Below, piece after piece: positions 36,386 through 45,908 of a stretch of DNA of 64,000 bases. How positions within the stretch are numbered: position 1 is the first letter of the stretch; the number at the start of each line of letters is the position of its first letter. The DNA comes from Mesorhizobium xinjiangense. Lineage in GTDB: Bacteria > Pseudomonadota > Alphaproteobacteria > Rhizobiales > Rhizobiaceae. The notes beneath the pieces were generated by a model. That model saw nothing but the letters and a program-made list of their open reading frames with translations, was not told the DNA's origin and did no database searches. The stretch covers positions 372,001-436,000 of the forward strand of contig NZ_WOAC01000001.1 of NCBI RefSeq assembly GCF_009749525.1, in the 5' to 3' direction. The translations under genes and the position numbers were made by a program.

Positions 36386-39373
36386 ATGTCTCGGCAAGAC
36401 CAGGCGAACGACCAGTTTTCGCTCACCTCATTCCTCTATGGCGGCAACGCCCACTATATCGACGAGCTCTACGCCGATTATGAGAACGACCCCGCTTCGG
36501 TGAACGACGAGTGGCGCGAGTTCTTCGCCTCGCTGAAGGACGACGCCGACATCGTGCGCAAGAACGCCGACGGCGCGTCGTGGGAGAAACCGAATTGGCC
36601 GATCGCGGCCAATGGCGAGCTCGTCTCGGCTCTCGACGGCGACTGGGGCCAGGTCGAAAAGCATTTCGAGAAGAAGACCAAGAACAAGGCGGGCGCTGCC
36701 GGCATCACGCTGTCGGACACGGACGTGCTGCAGTCGACGCGCGATTCGGTACGCGCCATCATGATGATCCGCGCCTACCGCATGCGTGGCCATCTGCATG
36801 CGAATCTCGACCCGCTCGGCATCGCCAAGCCGCTCGAAGACTATGACGAGCTGTCGCCGGCGACCTACGGATTCACCGAGGCCGACTATGACCGGCTGAT
36901 CTTCATCGACAACGTCCTGGGGCTGGAATTCGCCACCATCCGGCAGATGCTGGATATTCTCAAGCGGACCTATTGCTCGACGCTCGGCGTCGAGTTCATG
37001 CACATCTCCAATCCGGAGGAAAAGGCCTGGATCCAGGCCCGCATCGAGGGGCCGGACAAGGGCATCGACTTCACCGAGAACGGCAAGAAGGCGATCCTGC
37101 AGAAGCTGGTCGAGGCGGAAGGCTTCGAGCAGTTCATCGACGTCAAGTACAAGGGCACGAAGCGGTTCGGTCTCGACGGCAGCGAGGCGCTGATCCCGGC
37201 GCTCGAGCAGATCGTCAAGCGCGGCGGCTCGCTGGGGTTGAAGGAGATCGTGTTCGGCATGGCCCATCGCGGCCGCCTCAACGTGCTCTCCCAGGTCATG
37301 GCCAAGCCGCACCGCGCCATCTTCCACGAGTTCAAGGGCGGCTCCTTCGCGCCCGACGACGTGGAAGGCTCAGGCGACGTGAAATACCATCTCGGCGCGT
37401 CCTCCGACCGCGAGTTCGATGGCAACAAGGTGCATCTGTCGCTGACCGCCAACCCGTCGCATCTGGAGATCGTCAACCCGGTCGTCATGGGCAAGGCGCG
37501 CGCCAAGCAGGACCTGATTTCGGGCCGCAAGCGCGAGGACATCGTTCCGCTGGAGGAACGCGCCAAGGTGCTGCCGCTGCTGCTCCACGGCGATGCGGCC
37601 TTCGCCGGCCAGGGCGTGGTGGCCGAATGCTTCGGCCTGTCGGGCCTGCGTGGTCACCGGGTCGCGGGCACACTGCATTTCATCATCAACAACCAGATCG
37701 GCTTCACCACCAACCCGCGCTTCTCGCGCTCCTCGCCCTATCCGTCCGATGTGGCGAAGATGATCGAGGCGCCGATCTTCCACGTCAACGGCGACGATCC
37801 CGAAGCCGTCGTCTACGCGGCCAAGATCGCCACCGAATTCCGCATGAAGTTCCATAAGCCGGTGGTCATCGACATGTTCTGCTACCGGCGCTTCGGCCAC
37901 AATGAGGGCGACGAGCCGGCTTTCACGCAGCCGATCATGTATCGCAGCATCCGCAAGCACGAGACGACGCTGCAGATCTACGCCAGGAAGCTGATCGGTG
38001 AGGGCCTCGTCACCGAGGCCGATTTCGAGAAGATGAAAGCCGACTGGCGGGCCAATCTGGAGGCCGAGTTCGATACCGGCCAGTCCTACAAGCCAAACAA
38101 GGCGGACTGGCTCGACGGGGCCTGGACCGGCCTGCGCACGGCGGACAATCAGGACGAGCAACGCCGCGGCAAGACCGCCGTGCCGGTCAAGACGCTGAAG
38201 GAAGTCGGCAAGAAGCTGACCGAGGTGCCGGAGGATTTCGAGGCGCACCGCACCATCAACCGTTTCCTCGGCAATCGCCGCAAGATGATCGATTCCGGCG
38301 AGGGCATCGACTGGTCGACGGCGGAGGCGCTGGCCTTCGGCTCGATCCTGCTCGACGGCAATCCGATCCGGCTGTCCGGCCAGGACTCGGAACGCGGCAC
38401 CTTCTCGCAGCGTCACACCGTGCTTTATGATCAAAAGGACGAGAGCCGCTACATCCCGCTCAACAATCTGGGTCCGGCCCAGGCGCATTACGAAGTCATC
38501 AATTCGATGCTTTCGGAAGAGGCGGTGCTCGGCTTCGAATATGGCTATTCTCTGGCCGATCCGCGCGCGCTGGTCCTGTGGGAGGCGCAGTTCGGCGACT
38601 TCGCCAATGGCGCGCAGGTCGTTTTCGACCAGTTCATTTCGTCGGGCGAGCGCAAATGGCTGAGAATGTCGGGCCTCGTGTGCCTTCTGCCGCACGGTTA
38701 TGAAGGCCAGGGACCGGAGCATTCCTCAGCCCGCCTGGAGCGCTGGCTGCAGATGTGCGCCGAAGACAACATGCAGGTGGCAAACGTCACCACGCCGGCC
38801 AACTATTTCCACATCCTGCGCCGGCAGATGAAGCGCGACTTCCGCAAGCCGCTGATCCTGATGACGCCGAAATCGCTGCTGCGCCACAAGCGCGCGGTGT
38901 CGACGCTCGGCGAGATGTCGGGCGAGAGCTCCTTCCACCGCCTGTTGTGGGACGATGCGCAGCAGCTTCCCGACCAGCCGATCAAGCTCGTCAAGGATTC
39001 CAAGATCCGGCGCGTCGTCATGTGCTCGGGCAAGGTCTATTACGACCTCTACGAGGAGCGCGAAAAGCGCGGCATCGACGATATCTACCTCTTGCGCGTC
39101 GAGCAGCTCTATCCCTTCCCGGCCAAGGCGCTGATCAACGAGCTGTCGCGCTTCCGCAATGCCGAGATGGTCTGGTGTCAGGAAGAACCCAAGAACATGG
39201 GTGCCTGGGCATTCATCGATCCCTATCTGGAATGGGTGCTGGCGCATATCGACGCCAAGCATCAGCGTGTGCGCTACACCGGACGTCCGGCGGCGGCGTC
39301 GCCGGCCACCGGCCTCATGTCGAAACATCTGGCGCAGCTCGGGGCTTTCCTCGAAGATGCGCTGGGCGAGTGA
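36386..39373 (+). CDS. sucA: 2-oxoglutarate dehydrogenase E1 component
   Basis: Thiamine-diphosphate E1 subunit of 995 residues of the 2-oxoglutarate dehydrogenase complex. The N-terminus SLTSFLYGGNAHYIDELYADY is the E2-binding peptide. ThDP region: FGMAHRGRLNVLSQVM and the GDG-type motif near HVNGDDPEAVVYAAK, followed by YRRFGHNEGDEPAFTQP; the transketolase pyrimidine-like domain with QFGDFANGAQVVFDQFISSGE follows. Length is usual for rhizobial enzymes. Confidence 0.97.
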   Translation: MSRQDQANDQFSLTSFLYGGNAHYIDELYADYENDPASVNDEWREFFASLKDDADIVRKNADGASWEKPNWPIAANGELVSALDGDWGQVEKHFEKKTKNKAGAAGITLSDTDVLQSTRDSVRAIMMIRAYRMRGHLHANLDPLGIAKPLEDYDELSPATYGFTEADYDRLIFIDNVLGLEFATIRQMLDILKRTYCSTLGVEFMHISNPEEKAWIQARIEGPDKGIDFTENGKKAILQKLVEAEGFEQFIDVKYKGTKRFGLDGSEALIPALEQIVKRGGSLGLKEIVFGMAHRGRLNVLSQVMAKPHRAIFHEFKGGSFAPDDVEGSGDVKYHLGASSDREFDGNKVHLSLTANPSHLEIVNPVVMGKARAKQDLISGRKREDIVPLEERAKVLPLLLHGDAAFAGQGVVAECFGLSGLRGHRVAGTLHFIINNQIGFTTNPRFSRSSPYPSDVAKMIEAPIFHVNGDDPEAVVYAAKIATEFRMKFHKPVVIDMFCYRRFGHNEGDEPAFTQPIMYRSIRKHETTLQIYARKLIGEGLVTEADFEKMKADWRANLEAEFDTGQSYKPNKADWLDGAWTGLRTADNQDEQRRGKTAVPVKTLKEVGKKLTEVPEDFEAHRTINRFLGNRRKMIDSGEGIDWSTAEALAFGSILLDGNPIRLSGQDSERGTFSQRHTVLYDQKDESRYIPLNNLGPAQAHYEVINSMLSEEAVLGFEYGYSLADPRALVLWEAQFGDFANGAQVVFDQFISSGERKWLRMSGLVCLLPHGYEGQGPEHSSARLERWLQMCAEDNMQVANVTTPANYFHILRRQMKRDFRKPLILMTPKSLLRHKRAVSTLGEMSGESSFHRLLWDDAQQLPDQPIKLVKDSKIRRVVMCSGKVYYDLYEEREKRGIDDIYLLRVEQLYPFPAKALINELSRFRNAEMVWCQEEPKNMGAWAFIDPYLEWVLAHIDAKHQRVRYTGRPAAASPATGLMSKHLAQLGAFLEDALGE

Positions 39374-39412
39374 TTGCAGCCTGTACGAGCAAGAAGGCAA
39401 CGGAACAGAACA

Positions 39413-40681
39413 ATGGCAACCGAAATCCGCGTACCGACCCTCGGCGAATCGGTCACAGAAGCGACGATCGGAAAATGGTTCAAGCAGGCGGGCGAGGCGG
39501 TCGCGGCCGACGAGACGCTCGTCGAGCTGGAGACGGACAAGGTCACGCTGGAAGTGCCCGCGCCGGCTGCCGGCACGCTGGAGGAGATCTCGGTCAAGGA
39601 AGGCGACACCGTCGAGGTGGGCGCACTTCTCGGCATGATCGCAGAAGGCTCGGGCGCGCCGGCGGCGAAGAAGCCGTCGGAAGGCAAGGACGCGGTGGCT
39701 CAGGCGAGCAGTGACGGTGATGCCGGGCGTTCGGCGGAAGCGGCGGAAAAGCCCGCCAAGGCCGACGGCGAAGGCAAGACCGCCAAGGGCGACATGCCGC
39801 CCGCCCCGTCGGCCGCCAAGCTTCTGTCTGAAGCCGGCATATCCGCCGACCAGGTCGATGGTTCGGGCAAGCGCGGACAGGTGCTGAAGGGCGATGCGCT
39901 CGACGCCATTGCCAGGGGCACGGCCTCCTCGCCGGCCGAGCAGCCGAAGGTGGCGCGCGCGCCGTCGCCGGCCGAGGACGAACCGCGCGAGGAGCGCGTG
40001 AAGATGACGCGCCTGCGCCAGACCATCGCGCGGCGCCTCAAGGACGCGCAGGCGACCGCCGCCATGCTGACCACCTTCAACGAGGTGGACATGACGGCGG
40101 TGATGGATCTGCGCAAGAAATACAAGGACCTGTTCGAGAAGAAGCACGGCGTGAAGCTGGGCTTCATGGGCTTCTTCACCAAGGCGGTCACCCATGCGCT
40201 CAAGGAGATCCCGGCGGTCAATGCCGAGATCGACGGCACCGACATCATCTACAAGAATTTCTGCCATGTCGGCGTGGCCGTCGGCACCGACAAGGGACTT
40301 GTCGTGCCGGTGGTGCGCGACGCCGACCAGATGGGCATTGCCGAGATCGAGAAAGAGATCGGCCGGCTTGGCCTGGCGGCGCGCGACGGCAAGCTGTCGA
40401 TGGCCGACATGCAGGGCGGCACCTTCACCATCTCCAATGGCGGCGTCTACGGCTCACTGATGTCGACGCCGATCCTGAACGCCCCGCAGTCGGGCATCCT
40501 TGGCATGCACAAGATCCAGGAACGGCCGATGGTCGTCGCCGGCGAGATCAAGATCCGCCCGATGATGTATCTGGCGCTCTCCTACGATCACCGCATCGTC
40601 GACGGCAAGGAAGCCGTGACCTTCCTGGTGCGCGTCAAGGAGAGCCTGGAGGATCCCGAGCGGCTGGTGCTCGATCTCTGA
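39413..40681 (+). CDS. sucB: 2-oxoglutarate dehydrogenase E2, dihydrolipoyl succinyltransferase
   Basis: Core subunit of 422 residues. One lipoyl domain (residues 1-80, lipoyl lysine in [11 protein letters not shown]), an Ala/Pro/Gly-rich linker, the E1/E3-binding domain ([20 protein letters not shown], near 124-143), and the catalytic domain with [16 protein letters not shown] at the end. The start [14 protein letters not shown] is unambiguous. The E3 gene lpdA follows later, separated by lysE, a VOC gene and a secreted protein. Confidence 0.97.
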   Translation: MATEIRVPTLGESVTEATIGKWFKQAGEAVAADETLVELETDKVTLEVPAPAAGTLEEISVKEGDTVEVGALLGMIAEGSGAPAAKKPSEGKDAVAQASSDGDAGRSAEAAEKPAKADGEGKTAKGDMPPAPSAAKLLSEAGISADQVDGSGKRGQVLKGDALDAIARGTASSPAEQPKVARAPSPAEDEPREERVKMTRLRQTIARRLKDAQATAAMLTTFNEVDMTAVMDLRKKYKDLFEKKHGVKLGFMGFFTKAVTHALKEIPAVNAEIDGTDIIYKNFCHVGVAVGTDKGLVVPVVRDADQMGIAEIEKEIGRLGLAARDGKLSMADMQGGTFTISNGGVYGSLMSTPILNAPQSGILGMHKIQERPMVVAGEIKIRPMMYLALSYDHRIVDGKEAVTFLVRVKESLEDPERLVLDL

Positions 40682-40701
40682 TCGCCGGGTAGGCCTGCCT
40701 C

Positions 40702-41316
40702 ATGAGCCCCGATTTCCTCATCACCGCGCTGATCGTCGTCCTGGTGCCGGGCACCGGCGTGATCTACACGGTGATGACGGGGCTTTCGGCCGGACGGCGG
40801 GCGAGCGTTGCCGCGGCGCTCGGCTGCACGCTGGGCATCCTGCCGGCGATCCTCGCCTCGGTCGCGGGACTGGCGGCGATCCTGCACACGAGCGCCGTTC
40901 TGTTTCAGGCCTTGCGCTATGCCGGGGCGGCCTATCTCCTCTATCTCGCTTGGCGAACGCTGAGGGAAAGCGGGCCGATGCAACTCGGCAAGCGCGGCAA
41001 GGGAACGGCCGCGTTCCTGCCGACCGTCAGGACGGGCTTCCTCATCAACATCCTGAACCCGAAACTGTCGGTCTTCTTCCTCGCGTTCCTGCCGCAATTT
41101 ATCGATCCCGGGGCGCCGTCTCCCGTCTTGCAGATGCTTTTCCTGGGCGGCGTCTTCATGGTCATGACATTTGCCGTCTTCATCCTTTATGGCGCAGCCG
41201 CCGCAATGGCCGGCGCGCGGTTGCTGGAGAACGGAGCGGTGATGAAGTGGATGCGCCGAACAGTGGCCGGCGTATTCGCCGGCTTCGGCCTGCGGCTGGC
41301 ATTGACCGAACGCTGA
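40702..41316 (+). CDS. LysE/RhtB family exporter inside the suc-lpd operon
   Basis: Inner-membrane exporter of 204 residues, with VPGTGVIYTVMTGLSAGRR replacing the usual PGP motif (PGTG) and the second block INILNPKLSVFFLAFLPQF intact. It is the second LysE member in the window and clearly distinct from the one at 3496-4137. It lies 21 bases after sucB, in the same direction, so it is likely co-transcribed. Substrate unknown; export of an amino acid made from 2-oxoglutarate or succinate is a guess. Confidence 0.88.
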   Translation: MSPDFLITALIVVLVPGTGVIYTVMTGLSAGRRASVAAALGCTLGILPAILASVAGLAAILHTSAVLFQALRYAGAAYLLYLAWRTLRESGPMQLGKRGKGTAAFLPTVRTGFLINILNPKLSVFFLAFLPQFIDPGAPSPVLQMLFLGGVFMVMTFAVFILYGAAAAMAGARLLENGAVMKWMRRTVAGVFAGFGLRLALTER

Positions 41317-41372
41317 ACCGTCCGACGGTCAGGCGCAAACGACTGCCGGTCGCGGAACGAAGGAGATCAGAC

Positions 41373-41798
41373 ATGGCCTTCGAACCCAATGTCCCACCCG
41401 TCCAGGTCCATCTGTGCGTCAAGGGCGGCAAGGCGGCGATCGCCTGGTATGAAAAGGCGTTCGGCGCGGTCGAGAACTTCGAGCAGATGGCCGAGGACCA
41501 GGAGCGCGTGCTGCATGCCAATCTTTCGCTCTTCGGCACCGAGATCATGCTGCACGACGAGTTTCCCGAATTTTCGCCCGACGTCCTGTCGCCCGTCACC
41601 CGGGGCGGCGCCGGACTGGCGATCAACGTCAATCTGGCGACGCCGCAAGAGGTCGATGCGATCGTTGGGCGCGCCGTGTCGGAAGGCGCGGCGGCGACGA
41701 TGCCGGTGGCCGACCAGTTCTGGGGCGCGCGCTATGGCAGGGTGCGCGACCCGTTCGGCCATGTCTGGGCTTTCAACGCGCCGCTGAAGAAGGGGTGA
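41373..41798 (+). CDS. VOC/PhnB-like glyoxalase-superfamily protein
   Basis: A 141-residue protein of the vicinal-oxygen-chelate fold in the PhnB-like group. The first beta-alpha-beta unit is VQVHLCVKGGKAAIAWYEKAFGA (about 10-32); the second half has GAAATMPVADQFWGARYGRVRDPFGHVWAF. These proteins bind small molecules or metals; substrate unknown. A good ribosome site (AAGGAGATC) precedes the ATG. It overlaps the next gene by four bases. Confidence 0.87.
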   Translation: MAFEPNVPPVQVHLCVKGGKAAIAWYEKAFGAVENFEQMAEDQERVLHANLSLFGTEIMLHDEFPEFSPDVLSPVTRGGAGLAINVNLATPQEVDAIVGRAVSEGAAATMPVADQFWGARYGRVRDPFGHVWAFNAPLKKG

Positions 41799-42313
41799 TC
41801 GCGGTGGGGCGCGGCGTCAGACACATCATCACAGGAACGGCCGTTCTCCTCGGCGCATGTCTCCCCGCGGCTGCACATGCCGCCTGCCCGCAAGAGCTGG
41901 CCGTCTATTCGCAGCCACATGGAGACGCGGCGATCGACTTCCGCCCCGCCATGCGCGGCGGAGCCGAGATGGCGGCGTTCAGGCTCCTTCTGGGTCAAGG
42001 CATCGTTCTCGACGGAAGCGTCATCCGGCATGAACAGGCGGGCGGCCGGTCTTACGGTCTGGTCGCGCAGGATTGCCCGCACGGCGACGCAACGGGGGCG
42101 GAGCTCGACGCCTGCATCATCTGGCAGGGCGCCCTTTATGGAGTGGATGACAAGGGGGAAATCGGACCGCTGCCGTCTCGGGGCAAGCCGGCGGCCGAAC
42201 GACTGCTGTTGGCCGATCTCGGCCCGGCCGTCGGCAACTCGCGTCTTTACGCGGAGGGCGGATTGGACCGCCTTCCATGGGATGTATTTCAATTGAGCGG
42301 CTGCCAGGAATAG
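41795..42313 (+). CDS. Exported protein of unknown function
   Basis: A 172-residue protein with a cleavable signal peptide (hydrophobic residues 8-28, AAAHA cleavage near 30). The mature part holds several cysteines (ACPQEL, QDCPHG, DACII, SGCQE) that could form disulfides. I do not recognise the family. The GTG start overlaps the VOC stop (GTGA), so it is coupled to that gene. It precedes lpdA by 35 bases. Confidence 0.68.
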   Translation: MIAVGRGVRHIITGTAVLLGACLPAAAHAACPQELAVYSQPHGDAAIDFRPAMRGGAEMAAFRLLLGQGIVLDGSVIRHEQAGGRSYGLVAQDCPHGDATGAELDACIIWQGALYGVDDKGEIGPLPSRGKPAAERLLLADLGPAVGNSRLYAEGGLDRLPWDVFQLSGCQE

Positions 42314-42348
42314 GCGCCGATCCAGAACGGAACTGAAAGGAATGAAGC

Positions 42349-43755
42349 ATGGCGTATGATGTTGTCGTGATCGGAGGCGGACCGGGCGGATATGTCTGCG
42401 CCATCAAGGCTGCGCAGCTCGGTCTGAAGACGGCGGTGGTGGAGAAGCGCGCCACCTATGGCGGCACCTGCGTCAATGTCGGCTGCATTCCCTCCAAGGC
42501 GCTGCTTCACGCCTCGGAAGTCTTTGCCGAGGCCGGCCATTCCATCGCCGCGCTGGGCGTCGAGGTGGGCAAGCCGAAGCTCAATCTCAAGCAGATGCTG
42601 GCCCACAAGACGCAGACGGTCGAGCAGAACACCAAGGGGCTCGATTTCCTGTTCAAGAAGAACAAGATCGATGGCTTTCACGGCACCGGCAAGATCGCCG
42701 GCAAGGGCAAGGTCGTCGTGACGAAGGATGACGGCACGACGGAAGAGATCGAGACCAAGAACATCGTGATCGCGACCGGCTCCGATGTCGCCGGCATCCC
42801 CGGTGTCGAGCTGACGTTTGACGAAAAGGTCATCGTGTCGTCGACCGGCGCGCTCGATTTCGAAAAAGTGCCCGGCAGCATGGTCGTCGTCGGCGGCGGG
42901 GTCATCGGCCTCGAACTCGGCTCGGTCTGGTCGCGGCTCGGCACGAAGGTGACCGTCGTCGAATTCCTCGACACGATCCTCGGCGGCATGGACGGCGAGG
43001 TCGCCAAGCAGTTCCAGCGCATGCTGGCCAAGCAGGAGATCGACTTCAAGCTGGGCTCCAAGGTGACCGGGGTCGAAAAGACCAAGAAGGGCGCCAAGGT
43101 GACTTTCGAGCCGGTCAAGGGAGGCGATGCGGAATCCGTCGAGACCGATGTCGTGCTGGTCGCCACGGGGCGCAAGCCATTCACGGAGGCGTTGGGTTGC
43201 GAGGAAGCCGGCATCCTGCTCGACGATCGCGGCCGCGTGAAGACGGACAGCAATTTCCGCACGTCAGTGGAAGGCATCTACGCCATCGGCGACGTGATCG
43301 CCGGCCCTATGCTGGCGCACAAGGCGGAGGACGAGGGCGTGGCCGTGGCCGAGATCCTCGCCGGCCAGGCGGGCCATGTGAATTACGACGTCATCCCGAG
43401 CGTGGTCTATACGAGCCCGGAAGTCGCATCCGTCGGCAAGACGGAGGAGGAGCTGAAGAAGGACGGCGTGGAATACACGTCCGGCAAGTTCCCCTTCTCG
43501 GCCAATGGCCGGGCGCGCGCCTCGCTGCATACGGACGGCTTCGTCAAGGTGCTTGCCGACAAGAAGACCGACCGTGTTCTGGGTGTCCACATCGTCGGCT
43601 TCGGCGCCGGCGAGATGATCCACGAGGCGGCGGTGCTGATGGAGTTCGGCGGGTCTTCGGAGGATCTGGCGCGTACCTGCCACGCGCACCCGACCATGTC
43701 GGAAGCGGTCAAGGAGGCAGCACTCGCCACTTTCGCCAAGCCGATCCACATGTGA
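42349..43755 (+). CDS. lpdA: Dihydrolipoyl dehydrogenase
   Basis: E3 subunit of 468 residues that reoxidises the lipoyl groups of the 2-oxoacid dehydrogenases. FAD Rossmann motif GGGPGGYVCAIKAAQLG, redox disulfide GGTCVNVGCIPSK (C45/C50 region), NAD motif VVGGGVIGLELGSVW, and the C-terminal catalytic CHAHPTMSEA. Last gene of the operon, closed by the terminator at 43796-43830. Probably serves other 2-oxoacid complexes too. Confidence 0.97.
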   Translation: MAYDVVVIGGGPGGYVCAIKAAQLGLKTAVVEKRATYGGTCVNVGCIPSKALLHASEVFAEAGHSIAALGVEVGKPKLNLKQMLAHKTQTVEQNTKGLDFLFKKNKIDGFHGTGKIAGKGKVVVTKDDGTTEEIETKNIVIATGSDVAGIPGVELTFDEKVIVSSTGALDFEKVPGSMVVVGGGVIGLELGSVWSRLGTKVTVVEFLDTILGGMDGEVAKQFQRMLAKQEIDFKLGSKVTGVEKTKKGAKVTFEPVKGGDAESVETDVVLVATGRKPFTEALGCEEAGILLDDRGRVKTDSNFRTSVEGIYAIGDVIAGPMLAHKAEDEGVAVAEILAGQAGHVNYDVIPSVVYTSPEVASVGKTEEELKKDGVEYTSGKFPFSANGRARASLHTDGFVKVLADKKTDRVLGVHIVGFGAGEMIHEAAVLMEFGGSSEDLARTCHAHPTMSEAVKEAALATFAKPIHM

Positions 43756-43795
43756 GGCCGACTGTCGGCCACTGCCGCCGGCGATGCCAAAGCGA

Positions 43796-43830
43796 AAAGA
43801 CCGCACCCTTCCAGCGGTGGTGCGGTCTTT
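43796..43830. terminator. Bidirectional terminator after lpdA
   Basis: AAAGACCGCACC (43796-43807) pairs perfectly with GGTGCGGTCTTT (43819-43830). With A-runs on the left and T-runs on the right it can stop both the TCA operon on the plus strand and the gene ending at 43861 on the minus strand. Confidence 0.9.
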
Positions 43831-43860
43831 CACAGCATGGTGCAGCGAGAGGGAACCGGT

Positions 43861-44199
43861 TCAGTTCGCCGGCGCCGGCTGGACGGGCTCTGCCGGATCG
43901 TTGAGGTCGAGCGGCGGTATCGCCTGCTCGCCGGGCTGTGCCTCCCGCTCGATCGATCCCGTCGTCATGCGATGGTCGCTCTGTGCGGGGGCCTGAGCCT
44001 GAACCTGTGGCTCCCGTTCAGGGCCGGGGCCGCCGAGAAGGGCAAAGGCAAGCACGCCGAGAACGACGAGCACCAGCGCCACGGCCGCGCCGTTCAGGCT
44101 GCGGCCTCGACGGAGAGCAGGCTTCCGCCGGACAGAGGCCGGCGGTTCATGCGGATTGCCCAGGCCCACGGGGTCGGGCTTCCTGTCGTGGTCAGTCAT
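43861..44199 (-). CDS. Small single-pass membrane protein, unknown
   Basis: A 112-residue protein with a charged cytoplasmic N-terminus (MTDHDRKPDPVGLGNPHEPP), one membrane helix near residues 38-57 (GAAVALVLVVLGVLAFALLG) and a Pro/Gln-rich periplasmic tail. The start with GGAG upstream was used. Family not recognised, though similar short proteins are common in Mesorhizobium-type genomes. It shares the lpdA terminator. Confidence 0.65.
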   Translation of the reverse strand: MTDHDRKPDPVGLGNPHEPPASVRRKPALRRGRSLNGAAVALVLVVLGVLAFALLGGPGPEREPQVQAQAPAQSDHRMTTGSIEREAQPGEQAIPPLDLNDPAEPVQPAPAN

Positions 44200-44364
44200 C
44201 ACGATCTCCATGCAGTGTGCGGATTCTGGCGCATCACACCCCACGGCAGCAACACGGGAAATGTGTCGCTGCCAGCGTGGTTGCATCACGAGTGAAGTCC
44301 GCCCTTCTTTGTCCGTGATTCCGCGCCTTTCAGTCGCGGCAGGCCCTCGCGCGGCTGCCGCAGC

Positions 44365-44398
44365 GCAAAAAAGTGCCCGGCTCGAAGGCCGGGCGCAC
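44365..44398 (-). terminator. Terminator of the 44417-44626 gene
   Basis: On the minus strand GTGCGCCCGGC pairs with GCCGGGCAC, and a run of six T follows. It lies 19 bases after the stop codon of the small exported protein gene. Confidence 0.85.
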
Positions 44399-44416
44399 CC
44401 CTGGAAGTTATTGCTG

Positions 44417-44626
44417 TCAGTCGTCCGGTGCTTCAGCCGGGCGTTCCGAATCCGGTTTGACGATCGAAGCCGTCGTCAAGCTCTTGTCGGGCGTGGAGAT
44501 CGGTTCAACATCGCTGCTGGCAACCGACATGTTCTTCTCTCCGTGCGCCGTCTTGTGAAAGTCGCATGCCTGAGCGGCAGAAAGCGACAATCCGAGCGCC
44601 CCCGCAAGGATGAGCAGATGTTTCAT
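44417..44626 (-). CDS. Small exported protein, unknown
   Basis: A 69-residue protein with a signal peptide (MKHLLILAGALGLSLSAAQAC, cleavage near AQA) and a short polar mature part containing CDFHKTAHGEKNMSV. No family recognised. The single cysteine just after the cleavage site could, with a looser lipobox (AAQAC), be lipidated, but a standard lipobox is not evident. It has its own terminator, which supports it as a real gene. Confidence 0.65.
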   Translation of the reverse strand: MKHLLILAGALGLSLSAAQACDFHKTAHGEKNMSVASSDVEPISTPDKSLTTASIVKPDSERPAEAPDD

Positions 44627-44760
44627 GCCGACATTCCCTTTTCAGGATCCCCGTTTCAGGATCGATGGATCGACGAAAGGCGAACGCCGAAAGGCTAGCA
44701 GAGCCTCGGCGCCGCGCCAAATCACGCTTTGCGTGAACGCGCCTTGCCGGCCGCAACCTG

Positions 44761-45846
44761 TCAGGTGCCGGGGGACACGGAATAGCCTTGGCGGCGCAGG
44801 ACTTCCACCAGGCCCTCCTCGCCCGGCAGATGCAGCGCGCCGACGGCGATGAAGGCGCCGCCCTTGTCGATCAGCGGTGCGGCGTTTTCGGCCATGGTTC
44901 GGTTGCGCGCCTTGATCAGGCGCTCCTCGAACGCCGCATAGCCGGGACCGTCGGTCTCCTCGTTCGGCAGGACGGAACGGAAAAGCGGCCATATCATGCC
45001 GATCTCGCCGGCGGCGTAGAGCCGGATCATCGTCTCCATCACATCGTCCATCCGTCCGCCGAGCCTGAGCGTGTCGACGAGGCCTTCGATGTGGAACTCC
45101 ATCGGCAGCGACGCCATGGCCTGCAATTGGCCAACGGCCGTTTCGAGCCCGGCGAGCGACTTGCCCTGCTGCTTGGCCTGCCTGGCCAGCTTGGCGTCGA
45201 GAATGGCGGCGCCCTCGGCCTTGCGGGCGAGTTCGCAGGCCGGCAGGGTGACGAGTGCCGTGAGCATCCACGGCTTCATGCGCTGAACGCTTGCCGGCGG
45301 CACGCCGCGCGCTTCCAGGGCTTGTTCGACGAGCTCTCTGTCCGCCGCCGAAAGGCGCGAAAACAGCGTCTCGTCACCCGTATACATGGTGAGCTCGGGA
45401 TGCTTCATCATCGCCGCCATCATGGCTTTCTGGTCGAGGATCTCGGTCGTTTCCACGACGACGGTCTTCGACGCCTCGAATGCAGCGCCCGCCTCCTCGG
45501 GCAACTGGGTCACTCGCGGATCGGTCATATGCATGGTGCCGAAGAGCCAGGAAGGCTCAGTGCCGGCCTTCTCGACCTTCCACAAGAGCCCGCGCCCGTT
45601 GGGGGTCGCTGCGGCCTCGGCGTGAATGGCGGCGAGCGCGTCGGGATCGTTGCGCTCCAACTGCGAGACAAGGTCTTCGCCGGTGCATTCGCCGTCGGCC
45701 GCATGGGCGTTCGAAGCCGCCAATGAGGCAACCAGCAGGAAGCCCAGGAAGAAGAGCGTGTTGAGGACTGCGAGGACCCTGAGGGCGAGCGTCGTCGCCG
45801 GTTCGCCGATATCGTGCGTCGGTGCGTGGATGCGATGGTCGTACAT
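44761..45846 (-). CDS. TraB/GumN family protein
   Basis: A 361-residue protein of the TraB/GumN (TIKI-like) family. The two GxxH motifs are WLFGTMHMTD near residue 105 and FIAVGALHLPGEEGL near the C-terminus, with the conserved E in VVVETTE. It has one N-terminal hydrophobic helix (about 23-47), so it is probably exported or anchored. TIKI relatives are metalloproteases; bacterial members are uncharacterised. It follows xerC in the same direction by 62 bases. Confidence 0.88.
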   Translation of the reverse strand: MYDHRIHAPTHDIGEPATTLALRVLAVLNTLFFLGFLLVASLAASNAHAADGECTGEDLVSQLERNDPDALAAIHAEAAATPNGRGLLWKVEKAGTEPSWLFGTMHMTDPRVTQLPEEAGAAFEASKTVVVETTEILDQKAMMAAMMKHPELTMYTGDETLFSRLSAADRELVEQALEARGVPPASVQRMKPWMLTALVTLPACELARKAEGAAILDAKLARQAKQQGKSLAGLETAVGQLQAMASLPMEFHIEGLVDTLRLGGRMDDVMETMIRLYAAGEIGMIWPLFRSVLPNEETDGPGYAAFEERLIKARNRTMAENAAPLIDKGGAFIAVGALHLPGEEGLVEVLRRQGYSVSPGT

Positions 45847-45908
45847 GCTGCAATGATAGCGTGAAAAAGCGGCGAAACCGTTAATCCGCGCGTGAAGTTT
45901 GGTGCGTT

